Shown: in pieces, positions 27,539 to 34,319 of the stretch
Layout: the number at the start of each line of letters is the position of its first letter
How positions within the stretch are numbered: the stretch's first letter is position 1
Origin: Pontibacillus litoralis JSM 072002
Lineage (GTDB): Bacteria > Bacillota > Bacilli > Bacillales > BH030062
Length of the DNA stretch: 56,815 bases
Reading direction: 5' to 3'
NCBI RefSeq assembly: GCF_000775615.1
Contig: NZ_AVPG01000021.1
Coordinates: 1-56,815, forward strand
Notes under the pieces: model-generated
Database searches by the model: none
The model's input: only the letters and a program-made list of their open reading frames with translations
What the model was told of the DNA's origin: nothing
Position numbers and translations under genes: made by a program

Positions 27539-27751
27539 TTAAGTCCAATCGATCGCCTGAATTTCTTTACAATCAATTTGTTGTAAGCCACCGCCATTTA
27601 AGAAAAATGCTAAACCTGTGTTAGGATCGATACTTACAAAGTGAGTAACTTCAATTGTGACACCATCTACAACTACTTTGTCTACTGGATAATAAGGTGG
27701 TAATCCAGATAATACCTCACAAAAATAGTTTGAATGATTATAATCTCCCAT
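27539..27751 (-). CDS. Small protein sharing a C-terminal domain with the neighbouring coiled-coil protein
   Basis: A 70-residue protein. From residue 14 on (LSGLPPYYPVD ... DPNTGLAFFLNGG ... IQAIDW) it is clearly similar to the last 60 residues of the protein encoded at 27912-28814. The domain is predicted beta-rich and unknown to me. AGGAGGAATAGAC before the ATG is strong. Upstream, CATAAATAA on the minus strand is one base away from a sigma-K -10 element. A spore-layer role like that suggested for its neighbour is an inference. Confidence 0.7.
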   Translation of the reverse strand: MGDYNHSNYFCEVLSGLPPYYPVDKVVVDGVTIEVTHFVSIDPNTGLAFFLNGGGLQQIDCKEIQAIDWT

Positions 27752-27776
27752 GTCTATTCCTCCTCTAAATTTTTTC

Positions 27777-27790
27777 GCCTGAGCTCAGGC
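27777..27790. repeat. Perfect 14-nt palindrome in a leader
   Basis: GCCTGAGCTCAGGC is a perfect palindrome with no loop, 26 nt upstream of the start of the 70-residue protein gene. It could be an operator or simply a short hairpin near the ribosome binding site. Confidence 0.4.
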
Positions 27791-27869
27791 TACACTTCAA
27801 TATATTGAGGAGGGATTATTTATGTATAATTAGAAAACCTATTATTCTTTAAAATAGATAGATTCCTAT

Positions 27870-27910
27870 AAAAAATGGAGAAGCAACCTATTAAACACAA
27901 ACAGGTTGCT
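27870..27910 (-). terminator. Terminator of the coiled-coil protein gene
   Basis: On the minus strand AGCAACCT / AGGTTGCT (8 bp, 13-nt loop) is followed by TCTCCATTTTTTAT. The T run is displaced by six bases, so efficiency is uncertain. Confidence 0.5.
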
Positions 27911-27911
27911 T

Positions 27912-28814
27912 TCACCACTTCACCCCATGAACACTATGATAATCTACCGTAATTAACTTCTCTCCGTTGCGAAAATGAGCAACACCTAGATTCGGTAATA
28001 TTTTTACGAAATTCGAAACATGAACCTCTTTTCCCCCTAAATATAAAGTATCAACGGGATAATTCGGAGGAAGTTTAGTAAGCATTTCACTAATAGGACT
28101 GACATAACTAAATAAAGCTTGAATTTCTTCATGTGGATGTTTTTTTACTTCCTCCGTTTTCTTCCTCTCTTCTTTTTCCTGTAACAGCTCTTCTTGTATG
28201 TGATTCACTTCGCCCATCACTATTTCTTGTTGCTGCTCTTGCTCACGGAGATGATTTTCTAATTTTTCTTGCATCTTTTCTTGTAAGAGGAGCTGGTTCG
28301 CTACTTCTCTTCGTTTCACTTCTTGCTTGTGAAGCTGCTCTTCCAATTCCTCATGCCTCTGCTCTTGCTCTTGTATACGTTGTATCATTTTGTAATGCTG
28401 TTGAATATTTTCTATTAACTGTCTATCTAATGTCGTTTGAGCTTTTTTTTGTTGGTTGATTTGTTGAGTCATCAACTCACTGCGCTCCTCATATTCATTC
28501 ATCTTCACATGAATATCATCGACTTGCGCGTTTAAAAAAACAAATTGCTGCTTCATTGTTCTTAGTACATCTTGATATTTATCTTCCATTTTACCAACCT
28601 GCGATTCTAAACCGTTTAAATAACAAAGTAATTGTGACGTAATTTCTTGCTGACATGTTTTCCATTGTTGCAACGCTTGTATCCCCTCTTCTAATTCGTT
28701 GCATTTAGTTAACAAAGGATTGGTCCGAAAAAATGTTTGATTGGTCTTATGACAAATCGACAGGTTCATAAATGGTTGTGGGTATATGTCGAGCTTCCTC
28801 ATACACGCCTTCAT
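27912..28814 (-). CDS. Coiled-coil protein, candidate spore-layer component
   Basis: A 300-residue protein with a cysteine-containing N-terminus (about 1-55), a very long Glu/Gln/Lys-rich coiled coil (about 60-230), and a C-terminal domain of about 60 residues (TKLPPNYPVD ... LPNLGVAHFRNGEKLITVDY) shared with the adjacent 70-residue protein. I do not recognise the family. TAGGAGGATAGAAAA precedes the ATG. A sigma-K-type promoter 33-60 nt upstream suggests late mother-cell expression, so a coat or exosporium structural role is inferred. No enzymatic motif is seen. Confidence 0.7.
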   Translation of the reverse strand: MKACMRKLDIYPQPFMNLSICHKTNQTFFRTNPLLTKCNELEEGIQALQQWKTCQQEITSQLLCYLNGLESQVGKMEDKYQDVLRTMKQQFVFLNAQVDDIHVKMNEYEERSELMTQQINQQKKAQTTLDRQLIENIQQHYKMIQRIQEQEQRHEELEEQLHKQEVKRREVANQLLLQEKMQEKLENHLREQEQQQEIVMGEVNHIQEELLQEKEERKKTEEVKKHPHEEIQALFSYVSPISEMLTKLPPNYPVDTLYLGGKEVHVSNFVKILPNLGVAHFRNGEKLITVDYHSVHGVKW

Positions 28815-28846
28815 TTTTCTATCCTCCTATATAGACATATCACCAT

Positions 28847-28873
28847 TATCATATGTATAGACGGTCGTATAGT
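28847..28873 (-). promoter_or_regulatory. Sigma-K-like sporulation promoter
   Basis: On the minus strand AC (28872-28873), 16 nt, then CATATGATA (28847-28855) matches the sigma-K consensus AC-N16/17-CATANNNTA at every defined position. Sigma-E recognition cannot be excluded. Confidence 0.6.
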
Positions 28874-28890
28874 GTCTGTATGAAATGAAT

Positions 28891-28924
28891 AAAAAAAGAC
28901 CAAGTTCTATTATAAGAACGAGGC
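28891..28924 (-). terminator. Terminator of the 119-residue protein gene
   Basis: On the minus strand a hairpin built on GTTCTTATAATAGAAC, extended by partly paired GGCC/GGTC arms, runs into seven Ts just after the stop codon. Confidence 0.65.
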
Positions 28925-28929
28925 CTTTC

Positions 28930-29289
28930 TCATTGAAAGTCGTATTCTAATTTTTGTTTCAACACGCGTAATACTAATTCTTCAAATAATTCCATCCATA
29001 CGACAAGACCGCTACCTTTTTGTAAACAATTAAAGTACGTACTCCCGTATATCACAGACAAATTGGAAGGGGCGATGCCTAACTTGTATTCGTCCCATTT
29101 CTCTTGAATCCAAATCCATATTTCTAAATCATCTTTCTTCCAATCCATCTTCATAAACTCATATAACGCGACAGCCTGCAATGGTTCAAGTTCTCTCGGC
29201 TGACGTAACTCATTGGGATCCCCCCATTGAGCTAATTCCATCAGTTCTACATCAAACTGCTCCCCTAAATATTGTATAAAAGAGATCAT
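28930..29289 (-). CDS. Unrecognised 119-residue soluble protein
   Basis: A 119-residue acidic, tryptophan-rich, probably helical protein without signal or membrane segments. MISFIQYLGEQFDVELMELAQ and WIWIQEKWDEYKLG are its most distinctive parts. I do not recognise the family. AGGAGGTAGGAAG before the ATG is a strong translation start and a terminator follows, so it looks like an expressed single gene. It neighbours the candidate spore-layer genes, but I see no clear sporulation promoter for it. Confidence 0.65.
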   Translation of the reverse strand: MISFIQYLGEQFDVELMELAQWGDPNELRQPRELEPLQAVALYEFMKMDWKKDDLEIWIWIQEKWDEYKLGIAPSNLSVIYGSTYFNCLQKGSGLVVWMELFEELVLRVLKQKLEYDFQ

Positions 29290-29464
29290 CTTCCTACCTC
29301 CTGTTAGAAGCCATCACATTCGTCCTCTCTTCTCGATAAAAAAGAAAACGAACAAGACATAAATAAGTCCTTAATATGGATTAAATCATATTTTTTACTT
29401 GAACGAAATGGTTTTATGTATATTTTTAATTAGCCTTAACATTTTTCTTTTAAGGAAAGACATC
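29290..29464. other. AT-rich intergenic stretch, no supported feature
   Basis: The gene-poor stretch from 29290 to 29587 holds here only AT-rich sequence with the presumed leader of the upstream minus-strand gene. No open frame with a credible start is visible. Confidence 0.4.
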
Positions 29465-29508
29465 AAAAAACAGACAAAAGACTCTGCCTCATCGATAGAG
29501 ACAGAGTC
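29465..29508 (-). terminator. Minus-strand terminator
   Basis: On the minus strand GACTCTGTCTC / GAGGCAGAGTC (11 bp, one mismatch) with a 7-nt loop is followed by TTTTGTCTGTTTTTT. It lies 80 nt beyond a small minus-strand open frame and about 285 nt beyond the DUF3892 gene. Confidence 0.75.
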
Positions 29509-29587
29509 AATAGGAGGAAAAATGAAAACGAAAGAACCTTAACAACTAGTTGACATTTCCGCAAATAGACGATGGGAATGCGTTGTG

Positions 29588-29668
29588 TCACATCGCCTGA
29601 CAAGAGTATACATCCACCCTACAACAAACACAGCTTATCATGAACAATGCAAAGGCTACATAATTCAT
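29588..29668 (-). CDS. Candidate 26-residue hydrophobic, cysteine-rich peptide
   Basis: A short open frame whose ATG follows AGGGGAG by 5-7 nt. The first 15 residues (MNYVAFALFMISCVC) form a membrane-type segment and four cysteines are present in total. A sigma-E-like promoter precedes it and a strong terminator follows, giving a complete transcription unit of about 240 nt. Small hydrophobic peptides are common in Bacillus sporulation, but no homologue is recognised, so this is tentative. Confidence 0.35.
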   Translation of the reverse strand: MNYVAFALFMISCVCCRVDVYSCQAM

Positions 29669-29720
29669 AACCTCTCCCCTCTCATCAAGTTCAAACCTGT
29701 TGCTGGGGTGTGTTATTACA

Positions 29721-29749
29721 ATCTTATGACACCGCGTGCAAAAATATAC
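29721..29749 (-). promoter_or_regulatory. Sigma-E-like promoter
   Basis: On the minus strand GTATATT (29743-29749), 14 nt, CATAAGAT (29721-29728). It agrees with the sigma-E pattern KMATATT-N14-CATACAHT at 6 of 7 and 6 of 8 positions. Weak by itself; noted because a ribosome binding site, short open frame and terminator follow. Confidence 0.35.
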
Positions 29750-29754
29750 TACAT

Positions 29755-29790
29755 GAAATCCAGAAAGCGTTGATCCACTTTCTGGATTTC
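29755..29790 (-). terminator. Hairpin terminator after the DUF3892 gene
   Basis: A perfect 13-bp stem (GAAATCCAGAAAG / CTTTCTGGATTTC) directly after the DUF3892 stop codon. The T run on the minus strand is displaced (ATGTAGTATATTTTT), so termination may be partial. Confidence 0.6.
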
Positions 29791-29792
29791 AA

Positions 29793-30017
29793 TCAAAACA
29801 AAGGCAGATTAGATAAATTGTTGGACGAGTCTCCATCAGGCTCACTGCGCAAATGATCCGCTCCATCTTTTCCTTTAATTAAATCTACATGTGCAAGTTG
29901 CCCGTCACGAGCCATTTGCTGTGCTTCTTTATAATCCACAACTTGCCCGTTTGACAACTTCATCTTAATAATACTTCCTTGCCCATTTTTCCGTACAGCT
30001 ACAATATGATTTGCCAT
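29793..30017 (-). CDS. DUF3892 family protein
   Basis: A 74-residue protein matching the DUF3892 pattern of Firmicutes: IVAVRKNGQGSI near the N-terminus, LSNGQVVDYKEAQQMA in the middle and DHLRSEPDGDSSNNLSNLP at the C-terminus. Function is unknown. The ATG at 30017 follows AGGAGGAGATAAG; an in-frame ATG at 30050 lies upstream of that site and is rejected. Confidence 0.85.
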   Translation of the reverse strand: MANHIVAVRKNGQGSIIKMKLSNGQVVDYKEAQQMARDGQLAHVDLIKGKDGADHLRSEPDGDSSNNLSNLPLF

Positions 30018-30112
30018 CTTATCTCCTCCTCTTGCTGTTAAGTTTCCCAATCTTTATCAACATATGTATGGCACCTATATGGTACAATCCATAGAAAAGG
30101 GGGAGTTAGAAA

Positions 30113-30853
30113 ATGGGCTATCAGCTTGAACGTATTCCTTTTGAACTCATCACGACTTTAGAACCTTTAAAAAATGAACAAGGACGTGTGATTGAATACA
30201 TACCTACAATTACGGAAGATAAAAAAATCACAAAAGCCGTACACCCTTATCGCCAAGGCCCTTACTGCACGTTTACTATTCCACCAAATGAAAGGAGCGG
30301 TGTATATGCCCTTGTCATAAACGATAGAATCTCTTATATTGCAGACACTATGAACTTAAGTCGTGACATCAATGAAGGCTTCGGATCTATCCCAAAAGAT
30401 GCGTACCTCTCTGATACGCATGAAATAAACGCCAAACTGTTGCAGGAATTTTATCAAGGAGCTTCCGTTCAATTGCTTTTCCACGAAACGTACCACACTC
30501 CTCTCCTAACTCACTTTCTCCAAAAGCGCTTTAAACCATCATGGAATTGTCCACACGAGTTAGATTGGTACGATAATATACATTCGAACATTTCTTTCCC
30601 TTCACATACTACAGGGAAATACGGGCGAATCTTTGATTATTTAAATAGAATTGATACTGCATATGAATGGCTGACATTTACTGAAATAGAAGCCATTCTT
30701 CAACAACCACTACCTCATTCCGCATATATACTTTCTTCATGGTGGGGTAATAACGTGCAACATACACAAGCGAAATCATGGATCCGTGCACATTACCGTG
30801 TGAAAAAGTGCATATTAGGACGTTATGTTCTTTTTGAAAAAAAGTCAAACTAA
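30113..30853 (+). CDS. GIY-YIG-like protein with C-terminal DUF7662-like domain
   Basis: A 246-residue protein with two parts. Residues about 58-150 look like a GIY-YIG nuclease core: GVYALV for GIY, YIAD for YIG, then NLSRDI with the usual arginine, ending in KPSWNCP. The catalytic glutamate expected about 12 residues before the WN motif seems replaced (LLTHFLQKRFKPSWN). Residues about 168-245 (LTFTEIEAIL, LPHSAYILSSWWGNN, QAKSWIRAHYRV, GRYVLFEK) match the DUF7662 pattern, often fused to nucleases. GGGGGAG precedes the ATG. Function unknown; DNA-related is likely, catalysis uncertain. Confidence 0.7.
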   Translation: MGYQLERIPFELITTLEPLKNEQGRVIEYIPTITEDKKITKAVHPYRQGPYCTFTIPPNERSGVYALVINDRISYIADTMNLSRDINEGFGSIPKDAYLSDTHEINAKLLQEFYQGASVQLLFHETYHTPLLTHFLQKRFKPSWNCPHELDWYDNIHSNISFPSHTTGKYGRIFDYLNRIDTAYEWLTFTEIEAILQQPLPHSAYILSSWWGNNVQHTQAKSWIRAHYRVKKCILGRYVLFEKKSN

Positions 30854-30869
30854 GTACTAGGAACATTAC

Positions 30870-30908
30870 AAAAGCCTTAAGGAAAAGATAGATTTCCTCA
30901 AGGCTTTT
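30870..30908. terminator. Bidirectional terminator
   Basis: AAAAGCCTT / AAGGCTTTT with an inner GGAAA / TTTCC stem between convergent genes, T runs on both strands. Confidence 0.85.
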
Positions 30909-30912
30909 ATAT

Positions 30913-31887
30913 TTAAAACATGAGAAACGATACGACAAAGTACATTGCCGTGACGATAATGGAAGGAAGGGCGTACCTCCATACATGATCGATTTCTTTC
31001 TTTCTCAATAAATTATAAATAACAAACAATGTCATTACCATCCCGAGAATAGCTGTATAACTATTCGTTACATCGACATCCTTTAATATAGCATCCTCGC
31101 GATACAATGCGTCTGTTATGGCTAGTATTTGCAAATTAAACAAATTACTACCTAGTATGGACCCTAACGCAATACTATAGTTAAACATTTTTATCGCTGC
31201 CATTACGGCTACTAATTCTGGTAGTGATGTCGCCGCTGCAATCAAAAAGTTACCTACGAAGCTTGCATTTAATCCTGAAATCTTCGCCAATTGATCACCA
31301 GATATAGATAACACACTACCTGCGATAAATACAACTAACGCAGCTATGATAAATCCGATAATCGCCGTACGCTTGGAGTAATCCTTCTCAAGCACGTCTT
31401 CCTCTTGTTCTACCTCTTTTTCTCCACTTTGAGAACTAGTAAAACGCACGTACATAATATACAACAGCACAATAACAATCATTTCGACTCCAATATTGAA
31501 AACAGTGTAAGAGCCTGGAATAAGAAGGGCAAGCACAATAATCCCTGCAAACAGTAATCCGACAATTGCAGTTGACAAATTCTCCCTTACATCAACATGA
31601 TGATACAATTTTCTTCTTCGATAGAAAATATCCATCACAGCAATAATTAACAAGTTAAATACGTTACTTCCTAACATGTTCCCTACTGCAATATCGGTAT
31701 TATCAATATATACAGCCGTTAAACTCGTTGTTAATTCTGGCAATGAAGTCGCTCCAGCAATTAAAAAAGTACCAACAACAGCCCCACTTAACGATGATTT
31801 CCTACTAATTACGTCACCGAACGTATTTAAATAAACGGCAGCAACGACAACAATAACTGCTGAGACCAAAAACGACAAATAAACCAT
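30913..31887 (-). CDS. CaCA-family cation antiporter under Mn2+ riboswitch control
   Basis: A 324-residue sodium/calcium exchanger-family protein of the YrbG type with two Na_Ca_ex repeats and about ten membrane segments. The duplicated alpha motifs are clear: GTFLIAGATSLPELTTSL ... GNMLGSNVFNLL and GNFLIAAATSLPELVAVM ... GSILGSNLFNLQ. An acidic loop of about 20 residues separates the repeats. The family exchanges Ca2+ or similar cations for Na+/H+. The upstream manganese riboswitch argues that this member exports Mn2+, or Ca2+ in a Mn2+-linked way. AAAGGGG precedes the ATG. Confidence 0.9.
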   Translation of the reverse strand: MVYLSFLVSAVIVVVAAVYLNTFGDVISRKSSLSGAVVGTFLIAGATSLPELTTSLTAVYIDNTDIAVGNMLGSNVFNLLIIAVMDIFYRRRKLYHHVDVRENLSTAIVGLLFAGIIVLALLIPGSYTVFNIGVEMIVIVLLYIMYVRFTSSQSGEKEVEQEEDVLEKDYSKRTAIIGFIIAALVVFIAGSVLSISGDQLAKISGLNASFVGNFLIAAATSLPELVAVMAAIKMFNYSIALGSILGSNLFNLQILAITDALYREDAILKDVDVTNSYTAILGMVMTLFVIYNLLRKKEIDHVWRYALPSIIVTAMYFVVSFLMF

Positions 31888-31910
31888 AAATATCCCCTTT
31901 CCACCAGTTT

Positions 31911-31941
31911 AAAAACCCCTAGCACGAATATTGTACCAAGG
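31911..31941 (-). terminator. Riboswitch-controlled terminator of the CaCA gene
   Basis: On the minus strand CCTTGGTAC / GTGCTAGGG forms 9 pairs (three G-U) with a 7-nt loop and a TTTTT tail. Its 5' arm starts with CCTTG, the same bases that close aptamer helix P1, so the two structures are mutually exclusive. Confidence 0.75.
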
Positions 31942-32040
31942 TCTTGCAAACTGAAACCTACATTTCAGCCCGATGAACCAGGTAAACTTACTACCGTGTT
32001 GACGATTCATCAGCCGGTGAAACGGTCGCTACTCCCCTTG
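31937..32040 (-). promoter_or_regulatory. yybP-ykoY manganese riboswitch (CaCA gene)
   Basis: The minus-strand leader carries the conserved blocks of this class: GGGGAGTAGC after the P1 5' strand, ATCGTCAACACGG in the middle, and GCAAGACCTTG at the 3' end. P1 is CAAGG (32036-32040) with CCTTG (31937-31941). Mn2+ binding should hold P1 closed, block the overlapping terminator and switch the antiporter on. The mechanism is inferred from the overlap and from the known behaviour of this riboswitch class. Confidence 0.88.
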
Positions 32041-32292
32041 AAATAGAATTCCCATATGTATGCTAGAAAAAATGATAAGACTACCATAATGTAGTTTACT
32101 ATATACTAAGCGTACATAAAAGTTATAACTATGTAAATAAGTCAAATTGTACGATATTTTTTTAATAATAACTATCATTTTGTGCCACCAAATCCTTTTT
32201 AACTTTTTAAAATTTTTCGTGTTTTTCCTTTCATAATCTTGGATAAATGATACAATGTAGTGGGGATTGATACATAATAAGAGGTGATTTGT

Positions 32293-33351
32293 ATGAACCG
32301 TATCGTGATTTTAGGTGGCGGTTATGGAGGGTTAAAGATTGCTCAACAACTACTACCACACATTGATGATGAGACAATGATTACATTAATTGACCGAAAT
32401 CCTTATCATTCTATGAAGACAGAATTTTACGCTTTGGCAGCTGGAACAATTGCAGAAAAAGATATAAGAGCTAGCTTTCCAAAGCATGAACAACTAACTG
32501 TAATTGCGGATGAAATAGTACAAATTAATTTGGAACAACAGGCTGTGTTTCTACGTCATGCCGAGAAGCAATATTATGATTATCTAATTCTTGGATTAGG
32601 ATCAGAGGATAATTTCCATGGTATTGACGGTGCAAGTGAGCATACGTACAAAATTTCAACAATCAACAGAGCTCGTCAAACCTATGAAGCAGTTAATAAC
32701 ATGAAGAATTATGGAACCGCTACCATTGTTGGTGGTGGTCTTAGTGGCGTTGAAATGGCGTCCGAACTTCGTGAAAGTAGACCTGATTTGAATGTACGGT
32801 TACTTGATCGTGGTCCAAGTATTTTACGCACTTTCCCAGAATCCATTCAACAACATGCTATAGAGTGGTTTGATGAACATGACGTAGAGCTCGTTTATGA
32901 ATCACAAGTAGATTATGTCGAGCCAGACATTTTATGTAATGCAGGTACGTGTTTGTTAAGTGATGCTACCATTTGGACAGCTGGCATTAAACCAAGTAAA
33001 ATAATTGAAAAACTTGAAGTAGAAAAAGACAAAGCTGGTAGAATTATCGTAAATGACTATCACCAAATTCCAACCTACCCTAACATATACGTTAGTGGGG
33101 ATTGCGCTAGTTTATATTTGCCTCCTAGTGCACAATTAGCCCAACAACAAGGGAAACAAATTGCAGACGTGCTTATCAGTACGTTAAAAGGACGAACTCC
33201 GAAGAAGCCTAGCAAAATTGTAATTAAAGGGACGTTAGGATCTTTAGGTAAACAAGATGGGTTTGGATTAACATTCTCTTCTCCTTTAAAGGGCATCTTA
33301 CCTCGTGTTATAAAAACCGGCGTACTATGGTATCACAAATTCCAAAATTAA
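32293..33351 (+). CDS. yutJ: YutJ-like NADH dehydrogenase-type flavoprotein
   Basis: A 352-residue two-dinucleotide-binding flavoprotein like B. subtilis YutJ, which is 355 residues. The FAD motif is VILGGGYGGLKIAQ near the N-terminus, the NAD(P) motif is IVGGGLSGVEMASEL near residue 150, and YVSGDCAS is the C-terminal FAD contact. It resembles type II NADH dehydrogenases but is shorter and lacks the long C-terminal membrane helix. The ATG at 32293 follows GAGGTG by about 6 nt; a GTG at 32284 lies inside that site. A 405-nt gap before it contains the divergent riboswitch leader. Confidence 0.85.
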   Translation: MNRIVILGGGYGGLKIAQQLLPHIDDETMITLIDRNPYHSMKTEFYALAAGTIAEKDIRASFPKHEQLTVIADEIVQINLEQQAVFLRHAEKQYYDYLILGLGSEDNFHGIDGASEHTYKISTINRARQTYEAVNNMKNYGTATIVGGGLSGVEMASELRESRPDLNVRLLDRGPSILRTFPESIQQHAIEWFDEHDVELVYESQVDYVEPDILCNAGTCLLSDATIWTAGIKPSKIIEKLEVEKDKAGRIIVNDYHQIPTYPNIYVSGDCASLYLPPSAQLAQQQGKQIADVLISTLKGRTPKKPSKIVIKGTLGSLGKQDGFGLTFSSPLKGILPRVIKTGVLWYHKFQN

Positions 33352-33359
33352 CGACACCC

Positions 33360-33397
33360 AAAAACTGGCATATATTCCATGCAAGATGCCAGTTTTT
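33360..33397 (+). terminator. Terminator of the YutJ-like gene
   Basis: AAAAACTGGCAT / ATGCCAGTTTTT, a perfect 12-bp stem with a 14-nt loop, just after the stop codon. Confidence 0.88.
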
Positions 33398-33488
33398 CAT
33401 TCCATAATCCGTTAGCAAACCGTTGTTAACTACTGTATAATTAAGAAGCAACATTTCCTACATAATATAACGAAGGAGCGAATGAGAT

Positions 33489-33674
33489 ATGCCATACGTA
33501 ACAGTTAAAATGCTTGAAGGTAGAACAGACGAACAGAAAAAAGCACTCGTAGAAAAGGTTACAGAAGCAGTATCTGAAACGAGCGGAGCACCTAAAGAGA
33601 AAGTAGTCGTGTTTCTGGAAGATATGCCTAAGAATCACTATGCTGTGGGCGGAAAACGACTAAGCGATCAATAA
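33489..33674 (+). CDS. 4-oxalocrotonate tautomerase family protein
   Basis: A 61-residue member of the tautomerase family, similar to B. subtilis YwhB. Met is followed by Pro, which becomes the catalytic N-terminal Pro1. Arg12 (ARG in LEGRTDEQK) is the usual substrate-binding arginine, and APKEKVVVFLEDMPKNHYAVGGK is the typical C-terminal part. The natural substrate is unknown. AAGGAGCGAATGAGAT precedes the ATG and a TATAAT lies about 48 nt upstream. Confidence 0.9.
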   Translation: MPYVTVKMLEGRTDEQKKALVEKVTEAVSETSGAPKEKVVVFLEDMPKNHYAVGGKRLSDQ

Positions 33675-33732
33675 CATTAATAAATAGGAGTTCGTCGCTT
33701 TCTATCCTTATGAGATGTGGTGAACTCCTTCT

Positions 33733-33873
33733 TCAACTTAAATCTCCAACGTGCCCCTCGACTTCAAAACTTGTTGTAATTTCTATCTTTTTCCGCTCCG
33801 CAAACGACAACTCGTTCAGCTTTAACGATGAGTTATCCCTCTCTATCGTCTTCCCATGACATTTACCACCCAC
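33733..33873 (-). CDS. Possible small gene or gene remnant, 46 residues
   Basis: A minus-strand frame with coding-like composition (LKLNELSFAERKKIEITTSF ending in EVEGHVGDLS). The only start in frame is a GTG at 33873 without a good ribosome binding site; the frame stays open about 10 codons further upstream with plausible residues, then meets a TAA. This pattern fits either a small gene with an unusual start or the 3' end of a decayed gene. It sits in the 386-nt gap between the tautomerase and yjcZ genes. I do not recognise it. Confidence 0.3.
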   Translation of the reverse strand: MGGKCHGKTIERDNSSLKLNELSFAERKKIEITTSFEVEGHVGDLS

Positions 33874-34060
33874 TTTTCTATTAAACGTAATAATTGGTTT
33901 AAATTATTTATGGAAATAAAACTAGACGCTTTGCTCATCTTATGAAAAAGTCGTGTTTTCACCTATACATTTTTTGTAATGACATAATAAAATGTGACAA
34001 AGAGAGTGCAATACCGTCTTCATTCTCTTGATCAAATATGAATGGAGAAAGGAGTAATCG

Positions 34061-34192
34061 ATGATGGGCTTTGGATACGGTGGATTCGGCTATGGCTGTG
34101 GTGGTGGCTACGGGTATGGTGGCAGTAGTTTCGTGCTAATTGTCGTGTTATTTATTTTGCTTATTATTGTTGGAGCAACGTGCTTTTACTAA
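34061..34192 (+). CDS. YjcZ family sporulation peptide
   Basis: A 43-residue peptide with a glycine/tyrosine-rich N-terminus ([19 protein letters not shown]) followed by a single membrane segment ([19 protein letters not shown]). This two-part layout is characteristic of the YjcZ family of small sporulation-associated proteins of Bacillaceae. GGAGAAAGGAG precedes the ATG by 6 nt. A second ATG follows at once and could be used. CATAATA on the plus strand about 85 nt upstream resembles forespore -10 elements, but no convincing -35 is seen. Confidence 0.85.
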   Translation: MMGFGYGGFGYGCGGGYGYGGSSFVLIVVLFILLIIVGATCFY

Positions 34193-34205
34193 TAGGAACT
34201 AGCGT

Positions 34206-34240
34206 CTTACCCCTGCCTTCGGGGTGAGATTTTCTTTCTT
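34206..34240 (+). terminator. yjcZ terminator
   Basis: CTTACCCC / GGGGTGAG (8 bp, one G-U) with a 7-nt loop followed by ATTTTCTTTCTTTC. Confidence 0.75.
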
Positions 34241-34275
34241 TCTTGATGATTCATAAATATGGAACTTGCTCTTCA

Positions 34276-34303
34276 CAAAAAAAGTCACCTGGAGTCACAG
34301 GTG
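34276..34303 (-). terminator. Terminator of the aldo/keto reductase gene
   Basis: On the minus strand CACCTG / CAGGTG with a 6-nt loop is followed by ACTTTTTTT. Confidence 0.82.
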
Positions 34304-34319
34304 CTTTCTTCTTGTTCCT

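Noticed and set aside
29522-29542. AGGAGG followed by an ATG and a 6-codon frame
   Set aside because: A good ribosome binding site but only six residues with nothing downstream to attenuate; likely chance.
29585-29773. 62-codon plus-strand open frame in a gene-poor gap
   Set aside because: No ribosome binding site, and it overlaps a terminator stem and the minus-strand candidate unit.
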